Below, piece after piece: positions 51,211 to 59,853 of a stretch of 64,000 bases of DNA (within the stretch, counting starts at the first letter, position 1; each line of letters starts with the position of its first letter). The stretch spans positions 565,693 through 629,692 of the forward strand of contig JAPSJW010000002.1 in assembly GCA_031177985.1 (NCBI GenBank), in the 5' to 3' direction. The stretch comes from Microbacteriaceae bacterium. GTDB taxonomy: Bacteria > Actinomycetota > Actinomycetes > Actinomycetales > Microbacteriaceae. The notes beneath the pieces were generated by a model. The model did not search any database. It had not been told where the DNA came from and worked only from the letters and a program-made list of their open reading frames with translations. A program made the translations under genes and the position numbers.

Positions 51211-53355
51211 ATGGCCGAATCGGGCCAGCGTTCGCGCAGGCGCACAGTCTCGCGATCGACCCAGCGCAGCACCGTCTCGCGCAGGGGTCGCGACGACACC
51301 GGCGTCATCCCGGTCCTCGCCCGCGTCGCACGCGAGGTCGAGACGGCCGTGCAGCGGGGCCCGCTGAAGCCGGCCAACCGCGCCAGGTTCCAGGTGGCCG
51401 CGCTGCTGCTGCGCGAGGAGCGCGCGCGTGTGAAGACGGATGCCCTGCTCACCGAGACGGAGCGGGCCAACGAGCAGAAGCGCCTGGACGGCCTGGCCGG
51501 CATCCTCGCGAAGACCGCGGCGCGCGACACGAGCCTCATCAGCATGCTCGCCGACGACGCTCCGGTGACGCCGGCCGCGAAGGCCCTGCGGCGAGACCTG
51601 CTGCTCGCGGCGGGCGTCGAGCTGCCGCCGGAGGAGCTCATCGTCACCACGGAGCCCGCGCCCGTCGACAAGGCGGCCGAGAAGCAGGTCGTGCCGCAGT
51701 CGGTGCGACAGCTGCAGATGGCGAACCCGTTCCTCGCGCCCGACTTCAGCGCGGCGCAGCGCGTCACCCCGCAGCTCACGAACCGCCTCGCCAACTGGGA
51801 GCTGATCGAGCCGCTGTTCCGCGCCTTCGAGTACGGCGCTGGCGGGGGAGCGGCGAGCATGGACCTGCCGGAGGCCGCGAATCTGCGCACGCCGGGCCAG
51901 CTGGAGCTCATGCGACACCAGGCGCGCTTCGTGGAGCAGGTGCGCCGCGGGCACCGCACGTTCCTGCTCGCCGACGAGCCGGGCCTCGGCAAGACGGCGC
52001 AGTCGCTGCTCGCCGCGAACGCCGCGGGCGCCTATCCGCTGCTCGTCGTCGCTCCCAACGTCGTCAAGACCAACTGGGCGCGCGAGGTCGAACTGTGGAC
52101 GCCGCACCGGAGGGCGACCGTCGTGCACGGCGACGGGCATGACGTCGACGCCTTCAGCGACGTGGTGATCGTGAACTACGACGTGCTCGACCGGCACGTC
52201 GGCTGGCTCAGCCGTTTCGGCTTCCGCGGCATGGTCGTCGACGAGGCGCACTTCATCAAGAACCTGAAGAGCGAGCGCAGCAAGCACGTCATGTCGATCA
52301 GCCGCAGCATCCGGGTCCTGCACCCCGACGCGCTGATGATCGCGCTGACCGGCACCCCGCTCATCAACTCGATCGAGGACTTCAGGGCGATCTGGCAGTT
52401 CCTCGGCTGGATCGACGAGAAGAAGCCCCGCCCGCAGCTGCTGGCGAAGCTCGAGGACACCGGCCTCACCCCCGCCGACCCCGGCTTCTTCGCCGAGGCC
52501 CGCAGGGCGGTCATCGACATGGGCATCGTGCGCCGCAAGAAGGAGGATGTCGCGGCCGACATCCCCGCCCGCCGCATCGCCGACATCCCCGTCGAGCTCG
52601 ACGGCGAGCTCGGTCGCAGCGTCCGCGCGGCGGAGCGCGCCCTCGTCGCTCGCCTCGTCGACCGGTACGACCGTCGCTACGCCCTCAGCAAGGACGAGTT
52701 CCCCGACCGCGAGCGCCTCATCCGCATGGTCGCCCACGACGAGCTCGAGGAGTCGAAGGCGCAGAAGACCGGCGACAACGTCTTCACGATGGTGCGCAAG
52801 ATCGGCCAGGCGAAGGCGGGCCTCGCCGCCGACTACACGGCGCAGCTCGCGCGGTCGGTCGGCAAGGTCGTCTTCTTCGCGAAGCACATCGACGTGATGG
52901 ACCGCGCCGAGGAGCACTTCGCGCAGTCCGGCATCCGCTCGATCAGCATCCGTGGCGATCAGAGCTCGAAGCAGCGCCAGGAGGCCATCGACGCCTTCGA
53001 CACCGACCCGGAGGTGCAGATCGCGGTCGCGTCGCTCATGGCCGCTGGTGTGGGTCTCAACCTGCAGGCCGCCTCGAACGTCGTGCTCGCCGAGCTCAGC
53101 TGGACGAGCGCCGAGCAGACCCAGGCCATCGACCGGGTGCACCGGATCGGGCAGGAGCTGCCGGTCACCGCGTGGCGCATCATCGGCGCTCACACGATCG
53201 ACGCGAAGATCGCCGAGCTGATCGACAACAAGGCGGGGCTCGCCTCGCGCGCGCTCGACGGCGTCGACGCGCCCGAGGGCGAGGAGTCGAACGTGCAGCT
53301 CGCGACCCTGATGGCACTGCTGCGCGACGCCCTCGCCGAACGCGACGACGACTGA
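51211..53355 (+). CDS. SNF2-family DEAD/DEAH helicase
   Basis: 714 residues. The first ~230 residues have no domain I recognise and begin with a basic stretch. The SNF2 ATPase follows: motif I DEPGLGKT (about 253), motif II DEAH (about 344), motif III TGTPL (about 380), and the second RecA-like domain with motif VI QAIDRVHRIGQ (about 640). SNF2 proteins translocate on double-stranded DNA; bacterial stand-alone members have unclear roles. The ATG is preceded by AAGGAGGATC, a strong ribosome binding site. The stop codon lies in a terminator stem. Confidence 0.9.
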   Translation: MAESGQRSRRRTVSRSTQRSTVSRRGRDDTGVIPVLARVAREVETAVQRGPLKPANRARFQVAALLLREERARVKTDALLTETERANEQKRLDGLAGILAKTAARDTSLISMLADDAPVTPAAKALRRDLLLAAGVELPPEELIVTTEPAPVDKAAEKQVVPQSVRQLQMANPFLAPDFSAAQRVTPQLTNRLANWELIEPLFRAFEYGAGGGAASMDLPEAANLRTPGQLELMRHQARFVEQVRRGHRTFLLADEPGLGKTAQSLLAANAAGAYPLLVVAPNVVKTNWAREVELWTPHRRATVVHGDGHDVDAFSDVVIVNYDVLDRHVGWLSRFGFRGMVVDEAHFIKNLKSERSKHVMSISRSIRVLHPDALMIALTGTPLINSIEDFRAIWQFLGWIDEKKPRPQLLAKLEDTGLTPADPGFFAEARRAVIDMGIVRRKKEDVAADIPARRIADIPVELDGELGRSVRAAERALVARLVDRYDRRYALSKDEFPDRERLIRMVAHDELEESKAQKTGDNVFTMVRKIGQAKAGLAADYTAQLARSVGKVVFFAKHIDVMDRAEEHFAQSGIRSISIRGDQSSKQRQEAIDAFDTDPEVQIAVASLMAAGVGLNLQAASNVVLAELSWTSAEQTQAIDRVHRIGQELPVTAWRIIGAHTIDAKIAELIDNKAGLASRALDGVDAPEGEESNVQLATLMALLRDALAERDDD

Positions 53356-53384
53356 CGGCCGCCCGGGGGAACGGCGGCCGTCAG
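53352..53384. terminator. Terminator between the helicase and DksA-like genes
   Basis: CTGACGGCCGCC (53352-53363) and GGCGGCCGTCAG (53373-53384) form a perfect 12-bp stem with a 9-nt loop. The helicase stop codon lies in the left arm. It sits between convergent genes and can serve both strands. Confidence 0.75.
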
Positions 53385-53400
53385 CGGACCGGAGTGCTGA

Positions 53401-53808
53401 TCAGCGACGCGTCTTCGAGGCGCAGCTGATGCAGTAGGCCGCCGAGGGGCGCGCCTCGAGCCGGGCGGGGGCGATCTCGCCCTCGCACGACACGCAGACC
53501 CCGTAGGTGCCGGCGTGCAGTCGCTGGATCGCGGTGCGGATCTCGGCCGCGTGCGCCAGCGTCAGCGCGCGGGATGCTTCGGCCTGAGAGCGCTCGAACG
53601 CGAGAGCCGGGCCCTCCGGGTCGCTCGCGTCGTCGGTTCCGCTCGCGTTCCGCGAGGCGAGGAAGGTCGCCATCTCGAGCTCGAGCTCGGCGATCTGCGC
53701 CTCAGCCTCGTCCAGTTCGCGAGCGAGCTTCTCGCTCAGGGCACGGGTGGTACGGAGGGTCGAGGGGCTCTTCGTGCCGCGGGTGTCGCCGGCGATCTGG
53801 GTGGTCAT
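53401..53808 (-). CDS. DksA/TraR-type zinc-finger protein
   Basis: 135 residues. A coiled coil (about 20-95) precedes the four-cysteine zinc finger CVSCEGEIAPARLEA...CISCA, as in DksA/TraR proteins, which enter the RNA polymerase secondary channel. The acidic tip typical of DksA is not obvious, so whether it works with (p)ppGpp is open. The promoter may be TATACC (53871-53876, minus), giving a leader with a small hairpin. Confidence 0.88.
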   Translation of the reverse strand: MTTQIAGDTRGTKSPSTLRTTRALSEKLARELDEAEAQIAELELEMATFLASRNASGTDDASDPEGPALAFERSQAEASRALTLAHAAEIRTAIQRLHAGTYGVCVSCEGEIAPARLEARPSAAYCISCASKTRR

Positions 53809-53857
53809 GCCCGCTATCGAATACGACCGGGAAAATGCACACCACGTCTGGACAGCG

Positions 53858-53872
53858 CCCCCTGGACGGGGG
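53858..53872. repeat. Hairpin in the DksA-like gene leader region
   Basis: CCCCC (53858-53862) and GGGGG (53868-53872) flank TGGAC. It lies in the 122-bp divergent region between the DksA-like gene and an unknown gene. Confidence 0.35.
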
Positions 53873-53918
53873 TATACGCGGGCGGGATCGACACAGGCGA
53901 CGGTCAGCGCGGCTCGCG

Positions 53919-53924
53919 CATAAT
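53919..53924 (+). promoter_or_regulatory. -10 box of the unknown gene at 53931
   Basis: CATAAT ends 6 nt before the ATG, predicting a leaderless mRNA. Confidence 0.5.
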
Positions 53925-53930
53925 GAACCG

Positions 53931-54338
53931 ATGATCTCGGCGGAGATGGCCAGGGCGCTGCGCGGCGCGGGCGTGCGATGGCGTCCCGCCTCGGGTGACT
54001 TCTTCCGGATCGACCGACCGGAGCTCGACTCCGAGGTCTTCACCGTGAGCGACATGACGATCGAGGCGCACGAGTTCGACACCGGCACGGTGCTCGGCTT
54101 CAACGGGACGACCGAGTGGGCTCTCGACTCCGTCGCCCTCGAGGACGCCCTGTGGCTTCCCCGCGAGGACCAGCTGCGCGCCCTGCTCGGAGGGACCTTC
54201 CGCGCGCTGCGGGCGGTCGACGGCGGGTACGAGGTGGACATCGAGCGCGCCGGTGCGACGACGAGCTACTCGGGCGCGGATGCGGCGACCGCCTACGCCG
54301 ACGCGCTGCTCGCCCTCATCACGAGCGCGTCGGCGTGA
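53931..54338 (+). CDS. Conserved-type protein of unknown function
   Basis: 135 residues, probably cytoplasmic, with FFRIDRP, EVFTVSDMTIEA and ALEDALWLPREDQLRALL as the most distinctive stretches. I recall similar actinobacterial proteins annotated without experimental basis, sometimes as pilus-related; nothing here supports a pilus role. The ATG sits 6 nt after CATAAT. The 3' end overlaps the convergent methyltransferase gene by 20 bp. Confidence 0.8.
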   Translation: MISAEMARALRGAGVRWRPASGDFFRIDRPELDSEVFTVSDMTIEAHEFDTGTVLGFNGTTEWALDSVALEDALWLPREDQLRALLGGTFRALRAVDGGYEVDIERAGATTSYSGADAATAYADALLALITSASA

Positions 54339-55218
54339 CCTCGGCGCCGAGAGCGCCCGCGATGCGCCGGATCTCCTCCGGACCGACCCTGCAGCATCCC
54401 CCTACGAGGGACGCCCCCGCGTCCCGCCAGGCGGTGACGAGCTCGTCGGGGAAGCCGGGCTCGCCGCGCCAGGAGCGGCTGCGCGCGTCCCAGTGCTCGC
54501 CGCTGTTCGGGTAGACCACGATCGGCTTGGCGGTGACCTCGCGCAGCGCCCGGATGCCTCGCAGCACCTCCGCGGGATGCGAGCAGTTGATCCCGACGCC
54601 GGCCACCGCATCCGAGGCGTCTGCGATCACCCCCGCCTCGCGCAGGCTCTCGCCCGATCGGAGGTCGCGGAGATTGACCGTCACCGAGATCCAGCCCTGG
54701 GCGCCGGCGTCCTCGAACTCCGCCGCGATCGCCTCGACCTCGGCGAGGCAGGGGATCGTCTCGGCAGCCAGGAGGTCGGGTCCGGCGTCGACGAGGGTCC
54801 GGATGCGGTCGCGATGCCACGCTCGCAGCTCCGCCACCGTGAGCCCGTAGTCGCCGCGGTACTCGGATCCGTCGGCGAGGGCTGCGCCGTAGGGGCCGAC
54901 CGAGGCGGCGACGATCCTCCCGCCGGCTTCATCCGCCGCGCGGCGCGCGAGCTCGACGCTGCGCCGAAGCGCTCGATCGGCGGCCGTCGCGTCGCCCATC
55001 CCATCCGCGCTCACCTGATACGACCCCGTGATGGCCACGTCGGCGCCTGCGGCGAAGTACTCGCGATGCGCATCCAGCACCGCGTCCGGCTCCTCGAGCA
55101 GCAGACGCGCCGACCAGAGCTGACCAGTCAGGTCGTGCCCTCGCGCCTCGAGCAGGGTGCCGAGTCCGCCGTCGAGCACGGCCGCGCGGCCGGGGAGGAG
55201 CGTCGCGAGGTCCCTCAT
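54319..55218 (-). CDS. Homocysteine S-methyltransferase
   Basis: 299 residues. Zinc-dependent enzyme of the MmuM type, which methylates homocysteine from S-methylmethionine or a similar donor. The three zinc cysteines are in GINCSHP and GGCCRVGP, and VLDGGLGTLLEARG marks the N-terminus. The length suits MmuM. The ATG at 55218 follows TAGAGT (55226-55231, minus strand) by 7 nt. Confidence 0.92.
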   Translation of the reverse strand: MRDLATLLPGRAAVLDGGLGTLLEARGHDLTGQLWSARLLLEEPDAVLDAHREYFAAGADVAITGSYQVSADGMGDATAADRALRRSVELARRAADEAGGRIVAASVGPYGAALADGSEYRGDYGLTVAELRAWHRDRIRTLVDAGPDLLAAETIPCLAEVEAIAAEFEDAGAQGWISVTVNLRDLRSGESLREAGVIADASDAVAGVGINCSHPAEVLRGIRALREVTAKPIVVYPNSGEHWDARSRSWRGEPGFPDELVTAWRDAGASLVGGCCRVGPEEIRRIAGALGAEVTPTRS

Positions 55219-55275
55219 CCCGATCACTCTAGGTCGGCGGGCGGGGTCGTGCATCCGCTGTCCCCCGTACGAGTG

Positions 55276-55293
55276 AGCCCCCCTCTGGGGGCT
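55276..55293. repeat. Hairpin in the 254-bp gap before the glycoside hydrolase
   Basis: AGCCCCC (55276-55282) and GGGGGCT (55287-55293) pair around CTCT. The gap 55219-55472 holds no gene that I can support; this stem is its clearest element, with the promoters of both flanking genes at its ends. Confidence 0.4.
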
Positions 55294-55472
55294 GGAGCGC
55301 TCGCGCGGGTCCCGTAGCATCGTTCTCACGCACCACCGGGGGATGGTGAGGCGGCGGCCCCGCGAGGGCCCACCCGGGCGATACGGGGGTATGCGTCCAG
55401 GGTTGCGGCTCTCGCGCTCGGGGCCGTCGCCTGCCGTGCTCCGCGCCCGGTCCCGACGTCGTAAGGTTCTCC

Positions 55473-57524
55473 GTGTCCCTGCGTTCAGTCCGCCCGCTGC
55501 TCCGAGCGCTCACGGGGGCGCTCGCCGCCATCGCGCTGGCGGGCTCGATCCTCGGTCCCGCTGAGCCCGCCCGGGCCGGCACGTCGGTCAGCGGCTCCTT
55601 TCCGTCGTGGCAGATCTTCTCCTCCGGCGGCGCGCAGGTGACGGCGAGCATCGACCGCGACGTGCGGCGCGGCGGGTCGGTTGCGGCGCAGGTGGCGAAC
55701 GTCGGACCGAGGAGCGGCGGGTCGTTCGGCGGGCTCACCCAGACGATCGCAGCGCAGCCGTCGACGGAGTACTCGTTCAGCGCCTGGGTGCGCACGCACC
55801 AGGTGGCCGACGCGCAGACCGCGCGATTCGTCGTCAATGCCGCGTGGTCGCCCTCGACCTGGATCGCGGAGGGCTCGGCAGGCTGGACGGAGCTCACCTG
55901 GTCGTATAGGACGAAGGCGGATGAGAGCAGCCTCGTCGTCGCGCTGGTCACCGAGAGCACGGGTCGGATCTGGATCGACGACCTGTCCGTCAGGAGAGAA
56001 GACAGCTCGACGAACCTGCTGCGCAACCCCGGGTTCGAGACGGCGCACGAGACGATCCGGGTGCTGACGCCCGATCTGGTGCTGCCGCGCGAGGCGCCCG
56101 ACGTCGTCGTCGACTCGTCTGCCGCCCGGGTCGCCTGGGAGCTGACCGACACCACCGGCGCCGCGGTCAAAGAGGGCATCGTCGTCACGGCGGCCGCTCC
56201 TGCCGCGATCTCCCTGTTGGGTGTGCCCGACGGGTTCTACTCGCTCGAGCTCTCGGCGGGGACGACCGTGCGCAGGCTCGACGTCGGGATCGTCGGGGCA
56301 CGTGGACCCGCGGCCGTCCGGTGGGGCACGACGATGCACGTCGACCTGCACGGGGCGCTCGACCAGACACCGCTGCTCACCGACCTGGGGATCGCCAGCG
56401 CGCGGGTGAGCCTCCGCTGGGAGAACCTCGAGACGGAGCCGGGTGTCTTCTCGTGGGACCCGAACATCGACGCCGCCGTCGCCCAGCTCCGCGCGAGGGG
56501 CATCCAGCCCGTGTTCGTGCTCGCCTATGCCAATCGTCACTACGACGGAGGACGCACCCCCAGCTCGGCGGAGGGCATCGCCGCCTTCGCCCGTTTCGCG
56601 GCGGCGGCCGCGGCGCGCTACGGCGCGGACGCCGCGTACGAGATCTACAACGAGTGGAACGCCGAGACCACGACGAGCGCCTGCGGACGCACGCCCGAGT
56701 GCTATCTCGAGCTGCTCGGCCCCGCTCGAGCCGCCCTGCGAGAGGCGGCGCCGGGAGCGACCGTCGTGGGGCCCGTCCTCGGCGGACTGACGGCGCACTG
56801 GCTCACGACCGATGAGTCCTACGACTGGCTGCAGCGGTTCTTCGAGCTCGGCGGCCTCGACCTCATCGACGTGGTGAGCATCCACAACTACGGCTTCCCG
56901 TCGGCGCCCGAGGGCCACAACGAGGAGGTGCTCGAGAGGGTGCGAGCGCTCGTCGACCGGTTCTCGCCCGACGAGCGTGTCGAGCTCTGGCTCACCGAGA
57001 CGGGGTGGGCGACCGTCGGAACAGCGGCGGGCGGCGTCGACGAGGCCCAGCAGGCGAGCTACCTGGCCCGCGACGCCATCCTGAGCGCGGTGGCGGGAGT
57101 CGATCGCTACTTCGTCTACGACCTGCTCGACGACTGGGCCGACCCGACGAACGCGGCCGCGCGGTTCGGGCTGTTCCGCAATCCGGCGGAGCAGAAGGGA
57201 ACCCTGGCGCCGAAGCCGGCGGGCGTCGCGTTCGCGACCGCGACGCGGCAGCTGGAGGGGTTCACCGTCCTGCGCTCCGAGAGGCCGGTCGAGGGGACGA
57301 GATCGATCCTCCTCTCCGGTCCGGATGGGGCGTCCAAGCGCGCGCTGTGGGCGACGGGCGCGGCGCGCACGGTGCTCATCGCGACGAGCACGCCGATCAC
57401 GGTCACTGACCAGTGGGGGACGGACCGCATCGAGACGCCGTCCGGCGGCGTCGTGGAGCTCGAGCTGACCGGCGCGCCGGTGTACGTCTCCGGCGCGGGG
57501 GTGACCGGGGTGAGCGCCGGCTAG
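55473..57524 (+). CDS. Secreted glycoside hydrolase (clan GH-A type) with N-terminal carbohydrate-binding-like domain
   Basis: 683 residues. Signal peptide (about 1-36, ending PARAG), then a jelly-roll carbohydrate-binding-like domain (about 40-180), a linker beta domain (about 185-275), a TIM-barrel catalytic domain (about 280-575) and a C-terminal beta domain. The acid/base is expected in EIYNEWN and the nucleophile in LTETGW, the clan A pattern seen in GH39- and GH5-like enzymes. The glycan is unknown; a surface polysaccharide is a fair guess. GTG start, 5 nt after TAAGGT (55462-55467). It overlaps the next convergent gene by 4 bp. Confidence 0.88.
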   Translation: MSLRSVRPLLRALTGALAAIALAGSILGPAEPARAGTSVSGSFPSWQIFSSGGAQVTASIDRDVRRGGSVAAQVANVGPRSGGSFGGLTQTIAAQPSTEYSFSAWVRTHQVADAQTARFVVNAAWSPSTWIAEGSAGWTELTWSYRTKADESSLVVALVTESTGRIWIDDLSVRREDSSTNLLRNPGFETAHETIRVLTPDLVLPREAPDVVVDSSAARVAWELTDTTGAAVKEGIVVTAAAPAAISLLGVPDGFYSLELSAGTTVRRLDVGIVGARGPAAVRWGTTMHVDLHGALDQTPLLTDLGIASARVSLRWENLETEPGVFSWDPNIDAAVAQLRARGIQPVFVLAYANRHYDGGRTPSSAEGIAAFARFAAAAAARYGADAAYEIYNEWNAETTTSACGRTPECYLELLGPARAALREAAPGATVVGPVLGGLTAHWLTTDESYDWLQRFFELGGLDLIDVVSIHNYGFPSAPEGHNEEVLERVRALVDRFSPDERVELWLTETGWATVGTAAGGVDEAQQASYLARDAILSAVAGVDRYFVYDLLDDWADPTNAAARFGLFRNPAEQKGTLAPKPAGVAFATATRQLEGFTVLRSERPVEGTRSILLSGPDGASKRALWATGAARTVLIATSTPITVTDQWGTDRIETPSGGVVELELTGAPVYVSGAGVTGVSAG

Positions 57525-58405
57525 TGCTCGCGGTCGAGCAGGTGGGCGTTGATCCGCGCCGTCAGGTCGGCGTCGACGGCCCTCGCCACGCCGTCGAGCT
57601 CGCGCACGGGGGCGGCGTGCCGCCCGCTGGACACCAGCCAGATCGCGTCGGCCTGAGCGAGCTCCTCCGGGCCCAGCAGCGCGTAGCCGGTCTCGATGCC
57701 CGCGCTCTCGGCCCAGGCGAAGACGTCGCCCTGCGTGGTGCCCTCGAGGATGCCGAGACCGGTTCCGGGAGTAAGCAGCCGATCGCCCGACCTGAAGAGC
57801 ACGGTCGAGGTGGGGCCCTCGAGCACGACGCCGTCGGAGCTCACGAAGATGACGTCGTCCGCGCCGCGTCTCGCCGCCTCGCGCAGCACGGCGCGGTTGA
57901 CGGCGTAGGAGAGCGTCTTGGCGCCCGCGAGCAGCCAGGGCGAGGTCTGCTCGACGTCGTGCCGGTACCCGCGGTCGAGGAAGACCACCCGGATGCCACG
58001 CGTGCGGGCGGCCGTGAAGTCCGGCGCCGCTGCCCCGTGCACCCAGCCGGTCGGTGCCGCACCGCCCTCGACGCCGCGCGACAGGACGACCTTGATGAGT
58101 GCTTCGCCCGCATCGGCCAGCTCGGATGCCACCGCGAGGATCGCCGACCGCCAGGCGGGGAGATCGGGAGCCGGGAGGTCGAGCAGGGCCGACGAGCGCG
58201 CGAATCGGCGCAGGTGCGCGTCGAGTGCGTGCGGGCGGCCGAAGCGCGCGCTCACGGTCTCGAAGACGCCGTCGCCTCGCGTCGCTGCGAGGTCGAGCAC
58301 GCTCAGGTGCGGCACGTCCGGGTCTGCCAGCTCGAAGGGCTCGGAGGACGGCCGGGCCGCCGGCGCCTCGAGGGATGGACGGGACAGGATCGCGAGCACC
58401 GACAT
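57521..58405 (-). CDS. Class IV PLP aminotransferase / aminodeoxychorismate lyase-like
   Basis: 294 residues. Fold-type IV PLP enzyme with GDGVFET near residue 45, the PLP lysine in AGAKTLSYAVN (about 165) and LEGPTSTVLF/GILEGTTQGDV for the phosphate. It resembles 4-amino-4-deoxychorismate lyase (PabC), which makes p-aminobenzoate for folate; branched-chain or D-amino-acid aminotransferase activity is the main alternative. No pabA/pabB is adjacent. The ATG follows TAGGCT (58412-58417, minus strand) by 6 nt. Confidence 0.88.
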   Translation of the reverse strand: MSVLAILSRPSLEAPAARPSSEPFELADPDVPHLSVLDLAATRGDGVFETVSARFGRPHALDAHLRRFARSSALLDLPAPDLPAWRSAILAVASELADAGEALIKVVLSRGVEGGAAPTGWVHGAAAPDFTAARTRGIRVVFLDRGYRHDVEQTSPWLLAGAKTLSYAVNRAVLREAARRGADDVIFVSSDGVVLEGPTSTVLFRSGDRLLTPGTGLGILEGTTQGDVFAWAESAGIETGYALLGPEELAQADAIWLVSSGRHAAPVRELDGVARAVDADLTARINAHLLDREH

Positions 58406-58446
58406 GCTGTCAGCCTAGGACGGGGCCTCCACGGACGACGCGAGGC

Positions 58447-59538
58447 TCAGCGGTCGAGGGAGAAGACGCCCCAGTCGAGCACCTGCCAGCTGATCCAGCC
58501 GTTCGAGCGCTGCAGGCTGACGAGCACGTCGTAGTCGCTCCCCGTCGTGCTCGTGGCGGCGCAGGTGAACTCCTGGCCCACGAGCACCGGCGGTGTGTCG
58601 GGGCAGTCGACCTCGAGCCGGGCCCCCGTGATGAGCGCATCCGCTGTGACCGACTGCTCGGCCTCGGCCGAGAACACCGACGGGAGGGCCGAGATGAGGA
58701 TGCCCGGCACCGCGACGATGGAGCCCACCTGAAGCAGCACGAGGGCCGCCCAGACCAGCAGCGGAGCGAAGCCGTTGCCCTGCTCCCGTGCCGTGCGCAC
58801 GGCGCGCACGACGAGGTACACCGGGGCGCCGAGCAGCGCCCAGGCCCACGAAGCGGGACGAGGGAACCCCGCGCGGCGCAGCGTCGTCCGGTCGAGCGTC
58901 GCCAGCAGCACCGTCAGCAGGTAGGGCGCCGCCCAGATGGCCAGCACCAGAGGGAGGTTGCCGCCCATGCCGAAGGCGGAGACCACGAGCAGGCTCGCCA
59001 CCAGCTGCAGGAGCGGCAGCAGGGCGAGGATCCACACGGGTGCGGTATGCACGCTGATGTTCGGCACGACGATGGGGATGGGGCGCTCGGTCGAGGGGGA
59101 GACCGGGTCGGGCAGCGGCCGGTCTCCGGCGTCCGGGCGCACGGCGCGATCCGATCCCGTGGTCTGGCTGACCGCGGCGACGGCTTCCCTGAGCTCCGCG
59201 ACCTGAGGAGCCGGTGCCGTGGAGCCTCCGCTCGCGTCCGGCTCGTCTCCGGCCTCGGCATCGGATGCCCTGGGCGGATCGAGCTCGCGCAGGCCGACCG
59301 CGGTCGGCTCGTCCTCGGCTGCGCGGCCCGCCCTCGCGCGCTCGCGCTCCCGCCGCGCGCGCCGGGTCGGGAACTCCTCGTCGGGATCCGCCCAGGCGAA
59401 CCGGCTCTCCTGCAGCACCATCGGCTGCTTCGCCTGAGAGGTGTGCTCGGTCCAGGCCGTGCTGTCCCACCAGCGCAGCTGAGGCAGCCCCAGCGGGTCC
59501 GGATACCAGCCGGCGGGCGCGCGCTCGAAGTCCTCCAA
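58447..59538 (-). CDS. DUF2510 multi-helix membrane protein with DUF4333-like end
   Basis: 363 residues. The N-terminal DUF2510 motif (APAGWYPDPLGLPQLRWWDSTAWTEHT, about 7-33) is followed by a charged disordered region, four or five membrane helices (about 155-280) and a C-terminal extracytoplasmic DUF4333-like domain (about 285-350) with two cysteines (EVDCPDTPP and EFTCAAT). It is typical of actinobacterial envelope proteins of unknown role. The start is TTG with GGAAGG upstream, and TAGACT further up is a likely -10. Confidence 0.85.
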   Translation of the reverse strand: MEDFERAPAGWYPDPLGLPQLRWWDSTAWTEHTSQAKQPMVLQESRFAWADPDEEFPTRRARRERERARAGRAAEDEPTAVGLRELDPPRASDAEAGDEPDASGGSTAPAPQVAELREAVAAVSQTTGSDRAVRPDAGDRPLPDPVSPSTERPIPIVVPNISVHTAPVWILALLPLLQLVASLLVVSAFGMGGNLPLVLAIWAAPYLLTVLLATLDRTTLRRAGFPRPASWAWALLGAPVYLVVRAVRTAREQGNGFAPLLVWAALVLLQVGSIVAVPGILISALPSVFSAEAEQSVTADALITGARLEVDCPDTPPVLVGQEFTCAATSTTGSDYDVLVSLQRSNGWISWQVLDWGVFSLDR

Positions 59539-59611
59539 CGCCCTTCCACCTCCACGGAATCGCGGGACAGGCGTCCCCCGGGCCCCTGGAGTCTAGTGAA
59601 CCTCGATAGCG

Positions 59612-59791
59612 TCAGCCATCCCGCCTTGGAGGGGTGCCCTCGCCCATCGAGGTGGGGTCGCCGGTCGCACTCGAACCGGGGGAGAGCGAGCCGTCCTCGG
59701 TGTCCGCCCGCTCTTTGCCGCGTGCGAAGTCCGCGTCCTGGGGCACGGTGCCGTCGTCGAGGATGTCGTCGCTGTCGATGTCTCGCTCCAT
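59612..59791 (-). CDS. Small acidic protein, 59 residues
   Basis: MERDIDSDDILDDGTVPQDA starts a hydrophilic, Asp/Glu-rich and probably disordered protein. The gene call rests on TACCGT (59799-59804, minus strand) ending 7 nt before the ATG, the same spacing as other leaderless genes, and on the absence of any other gene in this interval. No homology or function can be given. It may be a microbacterial-type hypothetical protein. Confidence 0.6.
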   Translation of the reverse strand: MERDIDSDDILDDGTVPQDADFARGKERADTEDGSLSPGSSATGDPTSMGEGTPPRRDG

Positions 59792-59853
59792 GTCCGCCAC
59801 GGTACTCGCGGGCCCGTCGCTCGTGGAGTGGTCGCGCGCGCGCCCGGCGACGC

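Noticed and set aside
51075-52142. An ATG shortly after the helicase promoter opening a 355-codon frame
   Set aside because: The frame runs out of phase through the helicase gene and yields an Arg/Ala-rich sequence without motifs. The helicase ATG at 51211 has a strong ribosome binding site.
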